Shown piece by piece: positions 53,131 to 63,298 of a stretch of 64,000 nt of DNA. The notes beneath the pieces are model-generated. The model saw nothing but the letters and a program-made list of their open reading frames with translations, was not told the origin of the DNA and searched no databases. Made by a program: the position numbers and the translations under genes. The DNA comes from Siccirubricoccus deserti (GTDB lineage Bacteria > Pseudomonadota > Alphaproteobacteria > Acetobacterales > Acetobacteraceae), in NCBI RefSeq assembly GCF_014283215.1, contig NZ_JACOMF010000009.1, positions 109,092 to 173,091 on the forward strand, read 5' to 3'. How positions within the stretch are numbered: position 1 is the first letter of the stretch; each line of letters opens with the position of its first letter.

Positions 53131-53946
53131 ATGACTGCCGCCGCCAGCCCGATCGTCACCTTCTACCGGCTGATCGACACGCTGCGCCCGCCCGAGCGGG
53201 CCGACCGCAGCGGCCTCGGTAGCCTGCCGACCCGTGCCTTCCGCTACTGCGACGCGGTGACCTCGGCAGCGGGCTTTGGCTGGCACGTCTATCCGGCAAT
53301 GGATTTCAGCCTGCTGTGGGATGGCGCGCAGCTCTGGTGGCATTGCGAGGGGCTGGACGACTGGTCTCCGCTCGGTGCCGCGCAATTTCCGCATTTCGCC
53401 GAACGCTTCGATGCCGCGGCGCCGGCCGAAGTCCGGCGCTACTCGCCGCCCTTCCTGACCGCGCTGCAGGAGCCCGGCGTGGTGCAGCTGTGGTCGGGCC
53501 TCGCCGCCCGCACCGCTCCGGGCTGGAGCCTGCTGGTGCGGCCGCTGGCCAACCTGCCACGCCACCCCGGCTATGAACCCTATGAGGGCGTGATCGAGAC
53601 CGACCGCTGGTTCGGCCCACTGTTCACCAACCTGCGGCTGACCCGCACCGACACGCCGATCCGGTTCCACGCCAATGAGCCGATCCTGCAGGTCCAGCCG
53701 ATCCCGCAGGTCGCCTATGCCGATGCGGTGCTGAACGGTGCCGGGCTGGTCGCCGGCCTTGCGGGCTTCAGCGCCGGCGACTGGGCCGACTACCACCGCG
53801 ACATCGTCGCCCCGAACCAGGACCCGGCGCACCAGCCGGGCCACTATGCCGCCGAGGCACGGCGCCGGCGGCGCGGCGGCGGCTGCCCACACAGGGCAGC
53901 GACGATGGCGGCCCAGGCGGTGGGTGCCGGGCTTCGGGAGCGGTGA
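53131..53946 (+). CDS. DUF6065-like protein of unknown function
   Basis: The 271-residue protein looks like the DUF6065 group, although I name it tentatively. ITxFYRLIDTL begins it, then FRYCDAVTSAAGFGWHVYPAMDFSLLWDGAQLWW. The best-kept segment is GYEPYEGVIETDRWFGPLFTNLRLTRTDTPIRFHANEPILQVQPIPQVAY. It is rich in aromatic residues, with no signal peptide. A strong GGAGGAAGAG site precedes the ATG. It is 119 bases downstream of the repeat peptide with a hairpin between them. The last 30 residues are arginine-rich and poorly typical. Function unknown. Confidence 0.7.
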   Translation: MTAAASPIVTFYRLIDTLRPPERADRSGLGSLPTRAFRYCDAVTSAAGFGWHVYPAMDFSLLWDGAQLWWHCEGLDDWSPLGAAQFPHFAERFDAAAPAEVRRYSPPFLTALQEPGVVQLWSGLAARTAPGWSLLVRPLANLPRHPGYEPYEGVIETDRWFGPLFTNLRLTRTDTPIRFHANEPILQVQPIPQVAYADAVLNGAGLVAGLAGFSAGDWADYHRDIVAPNQDPAHQPGHYAAEARRRRRGGGCPHRAATMAAQAVGAGLRER

Positions 53947-54011
53947 GGTGCCCGGAGTAGGAAACGCCCGGCTTGCATTCATGTGGCTGGCTCACCCACC
54001 GTCCGCTCAGG

Positions 54012-54991
<980 letters not shown>

Positions 54992-55063
54992 CGCGACTCT
55001 CCGGTTGTGCGGCGACCCCATCTCCCGGCCCTGCGGCGGCCTATGACGGAACCGTCCGGGCGA

Positions 55064-56026
55064 TCATCCCGCATGCCTCGGCGCTGGCAAACGGAGATCG
55101 TCACGGAGCCTGGCCAGCAGTTCGAGTTGCCGTTCATGCTCGCCGGCGAAGCGCAGCGCGAAATGCGTCACCCCGGCCTCGGCATAGGCCGCGAGCCATT
55201 CCCGCGCGGCGGCGAGCGGGCCGGCGAAACAGGCCTGGCGCTTGCGCATCACATCGGGTCGCTGGCCATAGTATTGCGCCAGGAAGCGGTCCATCCGCTC
55301 ATGCGCGCGGGCGGCATTCTCATCCACCGCCAGGGTCAGGTAGGCGGCGCCGGTGATGGCGCCCGGGGGCCGCCCGGCGGCCTGCGCGGCGGCCTGCATG
55401 GCGCGCCAGGTCTCGGCATACTGCGCCGGGGTCGGCCCATTGGGGAACCAGCCGTCGAAGTGGCGGCCGACCCGCTCGATCGTCGGCTCGGCATTGCCGG
55501 CGACCCAGATCGGCGGCCCGCCGGGGCGGTGCGGCGTCGGCCCGAGCGTGCCCGCCTTCACCCGCCAGCGGCCGTCCCATTCCACCGGCTCCCCGGTCCA
55601 GAGAGCACGGCAAAGGCGCAGCCCTTCCAGCATCCGGCCGAGGCGCTTGTCCCAGGGCACGCCCGCAGCCTCGAATTCATCGCGGATGTTCTGCACGTTG
55701 GAGGCGATGCCGACACCGAGGATCATCCGTCCCTCGGCGAGCCGGTCCAGCGTGGCCCATTGATGCGCCAGCAGCACCGGGTTGCGCAGCGCCGGCAGCA
55801 GCACCGCGGTGCCCATCTCAACGCGCCGGGTGCGGGCGGCGACAGCGGCCAGCAGGGTCATCGGGTCATGCCGTGGGCGGGCGAGCAGGCTGTCGCCGAC
55901 CCAGATGGAATCATAGCCCAGCGCCTCCGCCCGCTCCGCCAGGGCCAGCAGCGGGCCGGTTTCGTGCTGGCCTTCCATGACGCGCTCACGCGTCGGCAGC
56001 AGGTATCCAATGCGTGGCGCCACCAT
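55064..56026 (-). CDS. LLM-class oxidoreductase (F420/FMN type)
   Basis: The 320-residue barrel protein starts MVAPRIGYLLPTRERVMEGQ. Then ALAERAEALGYDSIWVGDSLLARPRHDPMTLLAAVAARTRRVEMGTAVLLPALRNPVLLAHQWATLDRLAEGRMILGVGIA, and PPIWVAGNAEPTIERVGRHFDGWFPNGPT. It is the fifth LLM enzyme in the window and lies away from the fbiC group. aggag stands before the ATG. Its cofactor and substrate are not fixed by sequence. Confidence 0.86.
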   Translation of the reverse strand: MVAPRIGYLLPTRERVMEGQHETGPLLALAERAEALGYDSIWVGDSLLARPRHDPMTLLAAVAARTRRVEMGTAVLLPALRNPVLLAHQWATLDRLAEGRMILGVGIASNVQNIRDEFEAAGVPWDKRLGRMLEGLRLCRALWTGEPVEWDGRWRVKAGTLGPTPHRPGGPPIWVAGNAEPTIERVGRHFDGWFPNGPTPAQYAETWRAMQAAAQAAGRPPGAITGAAYLTLAVDENAARAHERMDRFLAQYYGQRPDVMRKRQACFAGPLAAAREWLAAYAEAGVTHFALRFAGEHERQLELLARLRDDLRLPAPRHAG

Positions 56027-56155
56027 CCCGCCTCTCCTCGCCTGTTTCACGGCAGCATAGGACGCGGTGCCGGGATGGCGAATGGGATGTGGAGGCTGGC
56101 CATTGGGACGACCCGCCAGCTTCGCTTGGTGTGCAGGCGCACGCCGCCACGCCGG

Positions 56156-57043
56156 CTACTCGCCAGCCTGCGCCGCGACGAAATCGATGAAGGCCTGGAT
56201 GCGGGGCATGCGGTGTCGCCCCGGCGCGGTGAGCGCCCAGACCGGCACCTCCTCCGAGGCGTGATACGCCTCCAGCAGCGGGAGCAGCCGGCCGTCCCGG
56301 ATGGCGTCGCGCACCAGGAACTCGCTCACCCGGATGATTCCGAGGCCGGTCAGCGCCATGTCACGCAACGCCTCGGCACTGTCGGTGGTCAGCGGCCCAC
56401 GCACGAGCAGGGTCACGATCCCGGTGGCGCTGCGGAACGGCCAGGCCGTCAGGCGGGCGAGGCCGTGCAGCACGATGCAGTCGTGCCGCAGCAGATCCTC
56501 CGGCCGTTGCGGCGCACCGCGGCGGGCAAGGTAGGCGGGCGCGGCGCAGATCACGCGGCGGCCGTCGGCGATCTTGCGGGCGACCAGCGAGGAGTCCTCG
56601 AGCGCTCCGGTGCGCAGCACCACATCGGCGCCATCCTCCAACAGATCCACGCGCCTGTCGGTCAGCGCGAGGTCGAGGGTGATGTCGGGGTAGCGTTCGA
56701 AGAAGGCCGGAAGGATGGGGATCAGCCGCTGCCGCGCATAGGCCGTGCCGGTGTTCACCCGTAGATGCCCGCGTGGCCGGCCGCGGGCGGCGGTCACCTC
56801 GGCCTCCGCAGCCTCGATCATCGCCAGGATGTCGCGGGCGCGCGCGACATAGGTCTCGCCCTCCGCCGTCAGGGCGATCCGGCGCGTGGTGCGGGTCAGC
56901 AGCCGGACGCCAAGCCGCGCCTCGAGCCGCTGCACGAGCTTGGAAAGGGCCGAGGGCGTCAGGGGCGAGCCTCTGGCGGCCGCGGCGAAGCCGCCTCGAT
57001 CAATGATGCGCAGGAAGGCGGCCATCTCGTCGGACTGGCCCAT
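56156..57043 (-). CDS. LysR-family transcriptional regulator
   Basis: The 295-residue protein has an N-terminal winged helix (MAAFLRIIDRGGFAAAARGSPLTPSALSKLVQRLEARLGVRLLTRTTRRIALT) and the LysR ligand domain (residues 90-290) with RLIPILPAFFERYPDITLDLALTDRRVDLLEDGADVVLRTG. The GSPLTPSALSK form is in the group that often regulates neighbouring divergent genes. A DUF1127 gene and a CmcJ/NvfI-like gene are transcribed away from it and may be its targets. Confidence 0.9.
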   Translation of the reverse strand: MGQSDEMAAFLRIIDRGGFAAAARGSPLTPSALSKLVQRLEARLGVRLLTRTTRRIALTAEGETYVARARDILAMIEAAEAEVTAARGRPRGHLRVNTGTAYARQRLIPILPAFFERYPDITLDLALTDRRVDLLEDGADVVLRTGALEDSSLVARKIADGRRVICAAPAYLARRGAPQRPEDLLRHDCIVLHGLARLTAWPFRSATGIVTLLVRGPLTTDSAEALRDMALTGLGIIRVSEFLVRDAIRDGRLLPLLEAYHASEEVPVWALTAPGRHRMPRIQAFIDFVAAQAGE

Positions 57044-57134
57044 TCAGGACTCCAGTTCAGCAATCCGGATCCTCGATAGCGGATTATCGTCCCCCGCGGC
57101 ACGGCCAAGATGGGCAGCAAAGGAGAAACCGACC

Positions 57135-57371
57135 GTGTCCCACATTCGTACCAGCTTTCCCGAAATTGCCCTGTCTCATCCCGCCGGTGGGCTGGCGCGC
57201 CTCCAGGCCAGCGACTCTGGCGGGCGCTGGCGCGGGGCGCTCGCCCGCTGGCTGGGCCGGATCCGCGAGCGCGACGAATTGCGCGGGCTGAGCGGGCGGG
57301 AGCGGCGGGACGCCGGCATCACCGCCTACGACGTCGCCATCGAGTCCCGGAAGCTCCCCTGGCGCGACTGA
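57135..57371 (+). CDS. DUF1127 (YjiS-like) small protein
   Basis: From a GTG at 57135 (aaggag 10 bases upstream), the 78-residue product ends in the DUF1127 signature WLGRIRERDELRGLSGRERRDAGITAYDVAIESRKLPWRD. Members are small arginine-rich proteins. Some bind RNA and affect phosphate or small-RNA metabolism in alphaproteobacteria. It lies between the divergent LysR gene and the CmcJ/NvfI-like gene. Its role here is unknown. Confidence 0.85.
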   Translation: MSHIRTSFPEIALSHPAGGLARLQASDSGGRWRGALARWLGRIRERDELRGLSGRERRDAGITAYDVAIESRKLPWRD

Positions 57372-57421
57372 GCGGCATCGCCTTCGCACCAGCGGCAACA
57401 CCCTGAGAGGACGAGAAAGCA

Positions 57422-58264
57422 ATGAGCACGACGCTGATAAGCCAGCCCGAGGCCGGCACCCTGCGGGCGGTCCTGAACTACGTCGCACCCTCCGTGACCA
57501 GGCTGCGGAACTTCACCTATGACCCGCCGGACGGCGAGCCGCGCAGCAACGCCGTCCCTGACCCGCGCGAGGTGCCGATCCACGACCTGCGCCCGATCGC
57601 CGAGGAGGTTTCCCTGGACGAGCACGGCTTCGGCATCGTCCGTCACCGCTCCTCGGTGCCGGGCTATGAGGATGACGCGGACATCCGCGAGGTGGTCTAC
57701 CCGGAGGCGACGCGCCTGCTGCAGGAGATCACCGGGGCCGACCGCGTCCATGTCTTCGACCACACGCTGCGCCGCAGGGTCCCGGGCCAGGAGGACCGCA
57801 GCGGCGGGCAGCGCCAGCCGGTGACGCGCGTTCATGTGGACCAGACCGAGCGATCAGGGCCGCAGCGCGTCCGCGACCTGCTGCCCGCGGAGGCCGACAC
57901 CCTGCTGCGCGGCCGCGTGCAGATCATCAACCTCTGGCGGCCAATCCGGGGTCCGGTCCTTGATGCGCCACTCGCGATGGCGGATGCCCGGAGCGTTGCC
58001 GCCAGGGATCTGGTGCCCGCCGACCTCATCTACCCGGACCGGGTCGGGGAACTCTACTATGCGCGCTACAATCCGGCGCATCGCTGGTTCTACATGCCCG
58101 CGATGCAGCCAGATGAGGTGCTGCTGCTGAAGTGCTTCGACAGCGCCACCGACGGGCGCGCCCGCTTCGTGCCGCACACCGCCTTCATCGACCCATCCGC
58201 CCCGGCCGACGCCCCGCCGCGCGAAAGCATCGAGCTCCGGGCATTGGTGTTCCACCGCGCGTGA
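57422..58264 (+). CDS. CmcJ/NvfI-family oxygenase-like protein
   Basis: The 280-residue protein matches the CmcJ/NvfI family. Early LNYVAPSVTRLRNFTYDPPDG, then ADRVHVFDHTLRRR, PVTRVHVDQTERSGPQRVRDLLP with an HxD-type pair, QIINLWRPIRGPVLDAPLAMADARSVAARDL and a closing SIELRALVFHRA. These are non-heme iron/2-oxoglutarate-type enzymes of antibiotic and fungal metabolite pathways, though most bacterial members are uncharacterised. gagagga precedes the ATG. It follows the DUF1127 gene and may be controlled by the LysR protein. Confidence 0.82.
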   Translation: MSTTLISQPEAGTLRAVLNYVAPSVTRLRNFTYDPPDGEPRSNAVPDPREVPIHDLRPIAEEVSLDEHGFGIVRHRSSVPGYEDDADIREVVYPEATRLLQEITGADRVHVFDHTLRRRVPGQEDRSGGQRQPVTRVHVDQTERSGPQRVRDLLPAEADTLLRGRVQIINLWRPIRGPVLDAPLAMADARSVAARDLVPADLIYPDRVGELYYARYNPAHRWFYMPAMQPDEVLLLKCFDSATDGRARFVPHTAFIDPSAPADAPPRESIELRALVFHRA

Positions 58265-58347
58265 TGGTGTGGTCCGGATTCGTCCGGGCGCATGCTGCAG
58301 CGGGTCGCGTTGATATCCGCAAGCCGATCCGCCGCAGCCTTTCGGTC

Positions 58348-59481
58348 CTATTTCCTGTTCAGCACCTGCTGGTTGTCCTGGCCAAGGCTGGGCGCCGCCG
58401 TGCGCGGGCGTGGCCTTTCGCGGTCGAAGGAGATCGGCACGCCGACCACGCGCAGATCGGTCCCCGGCAGCGTCCGCAGCAGATCCATCGCGGCAAGCTG
58501 CGGCGTTTCCGCCAGCTCCGCCAGGTTGTTCACCGGCGCGCAGGGCACGCCGGCGCGGGTGAAGGCCTCCATCCAATGCTCGCGCGTCCGCTCCAGCAGC
58601 ACCGGGCTGATGGCGGCGACCAGCGGGGCGCGGTTGGCGGTGCGGTCGCGGCCGGTGCGGAAGCGCGGATCCTCGGCCCACTCCGGATGGCCCACGGCCT
58701 GGGTGAACTTCACCCATAGGCGCTGGTTGCCAGCGGCGACGCAGATTGGCCGGTCGGCGGTGTCGAAGGTCTGGTAGGGCACCAGATTGGGGCTGCCGGT
58801 GCCGTGCCGCGGCGGCATCCGGCCGCTGGCGAGGTAGCCGTTCAACGGCGTCTCCACCAGGGCGACCGCGCTTTCGAAGAGCGAGGTATCCACGACGCAG
58901 CCCTGGCCCGTCGCGTCGCGCTGGCGAAGCGCCGCCAGCGCGCCGATCACGCACCACATCGCCGTCGTCTTGTCGTTGATCGCCGCCCCGGCGAAGGTGG
59001 GCGGATCATCGGGCCCGCCGGTCACGCTCATCATCGCGCCATAGGCCTGCAGCAGCGGGTCGAAGCCCGGCGCGAGGCGCAGCGGCCCGGTGTAGCCGAA
59101 GGCCCAGATGGAGCAGTAGATCAGCCGCGGATTGGCGGCGAGCATGTCCTCCGGCCCGATACCCAGCTCCTCCACCACGCCGGGTCGGAGGTTCTGGATC
59201 AGGATGTCCGCGTCCTTGGCCAGCGTCTTCAGCTGCGCGACATCGGCGGGTGATTTCAGATCGAGCGTCACGCCTCGCTTGCCACGGTTGTAGGCGTGGA
59301 AGCTCAGCCCCGTCTCGCCAACCCAGGGCGGACCCCAGAGGCGCGCGTCGTCGCCGCCCTCCGGCTTCTCCACCTTGATCACTTCGGCGCCGAGTTCGGC
59401 CAGGATGACGCCGGCGAGCGGCGCGGCCACGGCCTGCCCCACCTCGACCACCTTCAGCCCGGCAAGCGGTGTCGTGCCCAT
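58348..59481 (-). CDS. CaiB/BaiF-type (family III) CoA transferase
   Basis: The 377-residue protein starts PLAGLKVVEVGQAVAAPLAGVILAELGAEVIKVEKPEGGDDARLWGPP, typical of the family. ADILIQNLRPGVVEELGI and GFDPLLQAYGAMMSVTGGPDDPP follow. The catalytic aspartate is the one in VDTSLFESAVALVE. It moves CoA between carboxylic acids. Its start lies 3 bases from the end of the Ldh-family gene upstream on the same strand, so the two form an operon. The acid is unknown. Confidence 0.9.
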   Translation of the reverse strand: MGTTPLAGLKVVEVGQAVAAPLAGVILAELGAEVIKVEKPEGGDDARLWGPPWVGETGLSFHAYNRGKRGVTLDLKSPADVAQLKTLAKDADILIQNLRPGVVEELGIGPEDMLAANPRLIYCSIWAFGYTGPLRLAPGFDPLLQAYGAMMSVTGGPDDPPTFAGAAINDKTTAMWCVIGALAALRQRDATGQGCVVDTSLFESAVALVETPLNGYLASGRMPPRHGTGSPNLVPYQTFDTADRPICVAAGNQRLWVKFTQAVGHPEWAEDPRFRTGRDRTANRAPLVAAISPVLLERTREHWMEAFTRAGVPCAPVNNLAELAETPQLAAMDLLRTLPGTDLRVVGVPISFDRERPRPRTAAPSLGQDNQQVLNRK

Positions 59482-59484
59482 TGC

Positions 59485-60558
59485 TCAGATTCCTGCCAGG
59501 GCGGCGAGGTCGCCGCGCGTGATGCCGACCCGCCCGGCGGCGTCGCAGAGTTCTTCCCAGGTCGCATCGGGCACCGGGATGCCCTTGCGCAGCCGCTCGG
59601 CCTTGGTGAGCTGTTCCTGCTCGCCGGCCACCAGCACCGGCTGGTCGCCGCCGGGGGCGGAGGTCTTGACATGCGCGACCATCGCCGCGGTCTCCGCCCG
59701 GAAGGCCTCGATGTTGCCGAAGCGGGTGGGATCGAGAATGATGGTGAACATGCCGTTGACGATGCCGCGGTCCTTCGGCGTGGCCGGCTGGTTGGTGCCG
59801 CCGCCGGTCAGCGCGCCGGCCAGGATCTCGCACATCAGCGCCAGGCCGGATCCCTTATGTCCGCCGAAGGGCAGCAGTGCGCCGCGCGGGCCGCCGCCGT
59901 ACATGGCGGCGGGATCGGTGGTCGGCCTGCCGCCGTGGTCCACCAGGCAATTCTCCGGCAGCGCCTTCCCCGCCGCATGCGCGACGCGGACCTTGCCAAT
60001 GGCAATCGCGCTGGTGGCGAAGTCGAGGACCAGCGGCCGTGCATCCGGTGTCGCCGGCGGGATGGCGATGCAGATCGGGTTGGTGCCGAAGCGCGCCTCG
60101 CTGCCACGGAAGGGCGCCACCACCGGGGGGCCGGAGACCGCGTTGACGAAGTGGATGGAGAGCATGCCGGCCGCCACCGCGCGCTCGCCATAGGCGCCGA
60201 TGCGGCCGAGATGGTGCGTGTTGCGGAGCGCCAGCAGCCCGGTGCCGGCATCGCGCGCAACGGCGATGGCCATATCCATCGCCTGGCGCCCGACCACCTG
60301 GCCGAAGCCCATGCCGCCATCCACCACCAGGATTGGCCCGTCCCGCCGCGCTACCTGCGCCGCGGCGTTCGGATGCAGCTTGCCGTCCAGCACGTTGAGC
60401 ACGTAGCGCGGCGCGAGCTGCACGCCGTGGCTGTCGTGGCCTTGCAGATTGGCTTCCAGCAGATCCGCCGCGACCACATGCGCCGCTGCGTCTTCCGTTC
60501 CCGCTGCCCGCAGCATCTGCGTGATCGCGGCCTGCAGCGTCTCCGCCCGGATGAGCAT
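59485..60558 (-). CDS. Ldh-family (malate/L-sulfolactate-type) dehydrogenase
   Basis: The 357-residue enzyme has the Ldh2/MDH family signature: AADLLEANLQGHDSHGVQLAPRYV, LALRNTHHLGRIGAYGERA, NPICIAIPPATPDARPLVLDFATSAIA and LLPFGGHKGSGLALMCEILAGALTGGG. Members oxidise malate, L-lactate, ureidoglycolate or sulfolactate with NAD(P). The ATG at 60558 has gaggaaa upstream. It is followed 3 bases later by the CoA transferase, which suggests dicarboxylate or hydroxy-acid metabolism. Confidence 0.9.
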   Translation of the reverse strand: MLIRAETLQAAITQMLRAAGTEDAAAHVVAADLLEANLQGHDSHGVQLAPRYVLNVLDGKLHPNAAAQVARRDGPILVVDGGMGFGQVVGRQAMDMAIAVARDAGTGLLALRNTHHLGRIGAYGERAVAAGMLSIHFVNAVSGPPVVAPFRGSEARFGTNPICIAIPPATPDARPLVLDFATSAIAIGKVRVAHAAGKALPENCLVDHGGRPTTDPAAMYGGGPRGALLPFGGHKGSGLALMCEILAGALTGGGTNQPATPKDRGIVNGMFTIILDPTRFGNIEAFRAETAAMVAHVKTSAPGGDQPVLVAGEQEQLTKAERLRKGIPVPDATWEELCDAAGRVGITRGDLAALAGI

Positions 60559-60920
60559 GGCCCGCCGTTTCCTCGCTTCTTCCTGTGTGAGCAACGGTAG
60601 GCAGGAGGGCCGGGCCGGGTCAACGCCACCATGCGACGTCACCGCCGCGGCTTCGACCACGCCTCGGCGGATGGTTGGCAGCCAGGCCGGCGCTGATGCG
60701 TTCGGGGACGCTCCGGTTGCCGCTGCCAGGGCGTGGGCCGGCGATCCCGATGCCGGATCTGGCGTCGGCGGCGTTGGCTCGGGCCGGGATGGACCCGGAA
60801 CGGTCCGGAAGCCGCGGGTCAGCGGCATGCCGGCCCTCAAGGTCGCTGCGCTGTTCCTCAGCTTCGGGGTTGCGCCGCCCCTCGGAGAAAGCTAGGAAGC
60901 CCGCGCGTTCGCGCCGGCAA
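60559..60920. other. Intergenic region before the tRNA, no gene seen
   Basis: About 360 bases. No protein-like frame or known RNA. It must contain the promoters of the Ldh-family gene and of the tRNA. Confidence 0.4.
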
Positions 60921-60995
<75 letters not shown>

Positions 60996-61075
60996 TCCTA
61001 CGCCTTTGAGGTGTTAGGATTTTCAAGCAGATCAGGAGCTTGGCAACCCTCTGGTGATCCAAAGGGGTGTCCCAA

Positions 61076-62710
61076 ATGGCTCTTCCGATGATCCGGCCCG
61101 TCAAGCATCCCAAGTCCCAGGTCTACCGCATCCGCAAGGGCATCCCGGCCCCGTTGCGTCACCTCTTCGGTGGCAAATCGGAGCTGATTGAAAGTCTCGG
61201 CACCAAGGACCCCGCTGAAGCGAAGCGGTTGGCGCCTGGCGTCATCACCCGCATCGAAGCACTGATTGCGGGAGCCGGGCTGCGATCCCGAGGCGACGGA
61301 GTGCCCCTGTCGGATCGCCGGGTGGCCGAACTTGCGGGGGTGTATTACCGAGAAGGTGCTGCGGCTGTGGAGAGTGAACCCGGCGCGGCGGAAGACGCTG
61401 AACGGGCCGTCGAGTTGCTGGAGGACGAGGCCGAGCCGACGGACCTAGGACACAACCTGGACGATGGCGGTCACTGGCGGCCTGAGTTCGTCCCGGGCCG
61501 ATCTGACCTCGCAGAAGCGGCCGCGCGAGCCGCAGCTGGTGGCTTGTCACCGGATCATGCCAGCGTTCGTAGGATTGCAGTCGAGCTGTTCTACGCAAGG
61601 GTTGCGCTTGCCCGACTTCGGCTCAGACGAGCGCGCGGGGACTGGTCGCGCGACGGCTACGCTGACCGGTTCCCACCCGCCGGCGGTGCGCAAGGCGTTC
61701 CTTCTGAGTCGCAGGGACCGTCTGCTCCGGCAATGCCAGCGCGGAAACTGCTCGATGCCTGGGCTACCGAAAGGCAGCCGGCGCCAGCGACACTGAGGCG
61801 TTACCGAACGGCATTCGCCCACGTCGCTCGCATATTGGGCTTCGACGATCTTCGCCGTGTCCGCCCAGAGGACGTGGTGACGTTCAAGGGAAGGCGACTG
61901 GCCGAGAGGATCAGCGTTGAGACCGTCGCGGATGACGTGATGGGGTGCGGTGCCGTCTGCAAATGGGGCGTGCAGAACAAGCACCTGCTCATGAACCCAT
62001 TCGCCAGCATGGCCCCACGGCCAGCCAAGCGAGGCGAGACCGCGCGGGACGGCTTCACGGACGACGAGGCCGCCGCAATCCTGCAAGCGGCTCGTGGAGC
62101 AACTGGCTGGCGCCGGTGGCTGCCGTGGCTGCTCTGCTTCACCGGCGCCCGCATCAGCGAGATTGTCGAGCTTCGGCGGAAGGACGTGCGGCAGGAGGCT
62201 GGGGTTTGGATTCTCGATATTCGACCGACCGCAGCGAGAGCGGGCAAAAACGCTACGTTCCAGCGCATGCTCCCCCTCCATCCCAGCGTGATCGAGGAAG
62301 GCTTCCTGGCCTATGTGGGCGTGCTGCCGATTGGTGGCGACGGTTCGCTGTTCCCCGACCTCACCGTAGCGCGTGACGGCACGCGAACTGTCGCGGCCAC
62401 CAGTGCACTCGGCAGGTGGGTGCGAAGGGACCTGGGCATCACCAATCCCCGGAAGGCTCCTGCACATTCTTGGCGGCACCGTATGGAGGACGAACTTCGG
62501 AAGGCTAGGGTTACCGAAGAAGCCCAGGACGCTATTACCGGGAGACACAACCCGCGCAATGCCGGCGCCGGCTACGGCAAGGGCTATCGCGGAATGCCCG
62601 ATGAGGTGCTGAAAGAGCTTCGGAAGGTCCCGTCGCCGCTCGCAGTGCGGGACCAAGCCCGTGCCGCCCCGGCAATGCCCCAGGAAGCCCACCAGCCATC
62701 AACTCACTAG
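61076..62710 (+). CDS. Tyrosine recombinase/integrase of a genomic island
   Basis: The 544-residue integrase begins with the short DNA-binding-like part VYRIRKGIPAPLRHLFGGKSELIESLGTKDPAEAKRLAP (DUF6538-like). The catalytic domain follows from about residue 330: TGARISEIVELRRKDV gives the first arginine, AHSWRHRMED gives the HxxR motif, and ITGRHNPRNAGAGYGKGY supplies the final tyrosine. The ATG at 61076 is chosen because AAAGGGG lies 8 bases upstream; a GTG at 61067 is the alternative. The gene stands 80 bases after tRNA-Thr, the usual site for such islands. Confidence 0.92.
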   Translation: MALPMIRPVKHPKSQVYRIRKGIPAPLRHLFGGKSELIESLGTKDPAEAKRLAPGVITRIEALIAGAGLRSRGDGVPLSDRRVAELAGVYYREGAAAVESEPGAAEDAERAVELLEDEAEPTDLGHNLDDGGHWRPEFVPGRSDLAEAAARAAAGGLSPDHASVRRIAVELFYARVALARLRLRRARGDWSRDGYADRFPPAGGAQGVPSESQGPSAPAMPARKLLDAWATERQPAPATLRRYRTAFAHVARILGFDDLRRVRPEDVVTFKGRRLAERISVETVADDVMGCGAVCKWGVQNKHLLMNPFASMAPRPAKRGETARDGFTDDEAAAILQAARGATGWRRWLPWLLCFTGARISEIVELRRKDVRQEAGVWILDIRPTAARAGKNATFQRMLPLHPSVIEEGFLAYVGVLPIGGDGSLFPDLTVARDGTRTVAATSALGRWVRRDLGITNPRKAPAHSWRHRMEDELRKARVTEEAQDAITGRHNPRNAGAGYGKGYRGMPDEVLKELRKVPSPLAVRDQARAAPAMPQEAHQPSTH

Positions 62711-62724
62711 GAGTTGGCCGAGGC

Positions 62725-62777
62725 GCCAGAGGAGCCGTCCAAGGCCCGGAAATCGGGTCCAACAGCGCTCCTCTGGC
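62725..62777. terminator. Inverted repeat after the integrase
   Basis: GCCAGAGGAGC (62725-62735) and GCTCCTCTGGC (62767-62777) are perfect inverted 11-base copies with a 31-base loop. They lie between the convergent integrase and cargo genes. They may end both transcripts or belong to the island's recombination machinery. Confidence 0.45.
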
Positions 62778-62821
62778 ACCCACTTTATTGGGCCAAGAGT
62801 ATCTTTAGTGTGGTACTCAGG

Positions 62822-63298
62822 CTATGGCGTTGGCAGCACCGACAGGCATTGTGCTTCCCGACGGCCATGTCCTGGCTCACCGACGGAAAGGGCTACAGGC
62901 AGGCCGCTGGTATCGGATGGATGCTTCTCTAGGTCGTCTTCCACTACGGCCTTGATACCCTCCACCGTCGCCATCCTGATGGCACCGCTCAAGGGGAACG
63001 GGCTGTAGAGCTTCCAGTAGAAGCCTCGTGAATCGGACTCGTAGAGGTTCCAGCGCGCCATCTCCTCGATGCTACTTAAGGCGAACCTTAGATCGCCCTC
63101 CTTGCCCCTGACCTGAGCGGGTCCCGACATGCCAAGGGCAACAATCTTGCGGCAAAACTTGTTTAGCCCGTTGGCCTTCGTGGTGGTGACCTTCACCTCT
63201 GGCCGATGGGTAAGCCAATGAACATGAGTTGGATCATCCTCAACGCGTTTGGGCGGCAGCGTCAAAACGGTGACGGCGATAGGCTCATGGGACCTCAT
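62822..63298 (-). CDS. Unknown island protein coupled to the RNase H-like gene
   Basis: The 158-residue product (MRSHEPIAVTVLTLPPKRVEDD) starts at 63298, where ATG overlaps the stop of the upstream gene (ATGA), so the two are translated together. GLNKFCRKIVALGMSGPAQVRGKEGDLRFALSSIEEMARWNLYESDSRGFYWKLY is protein-like and polar/aromatic. I do not recognise the family. GC content and codon use look lower than in the rest of the window. It may need the RNase H-fold partner for function. Confidence 0.65.
   Translation of the reverse strand: MRSHEPIAVTVLTLPPKRVEDDPTHVHWLTHRPEVKVTTTKANGLNKFCRKIVALGMSGPAQVRGKEGDLRFALSSIEEMARWNLYESDSRGFYWKLYSPFPLSGAIRMATVEGIKAVVEDDLEKHPSDTSGLPVALSVGEPGHGRREAQCLSVLPTP

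Noticed and set aside
55007..56764. Plus-strand open frame of 585 codons
   Set aside because: Antisense shadow of the LLM and LysR genes.
61464..61796. Second gene inside the integrase region
   Set aside because: Out-of-frame shadow of the integrase, without a ribosome site.
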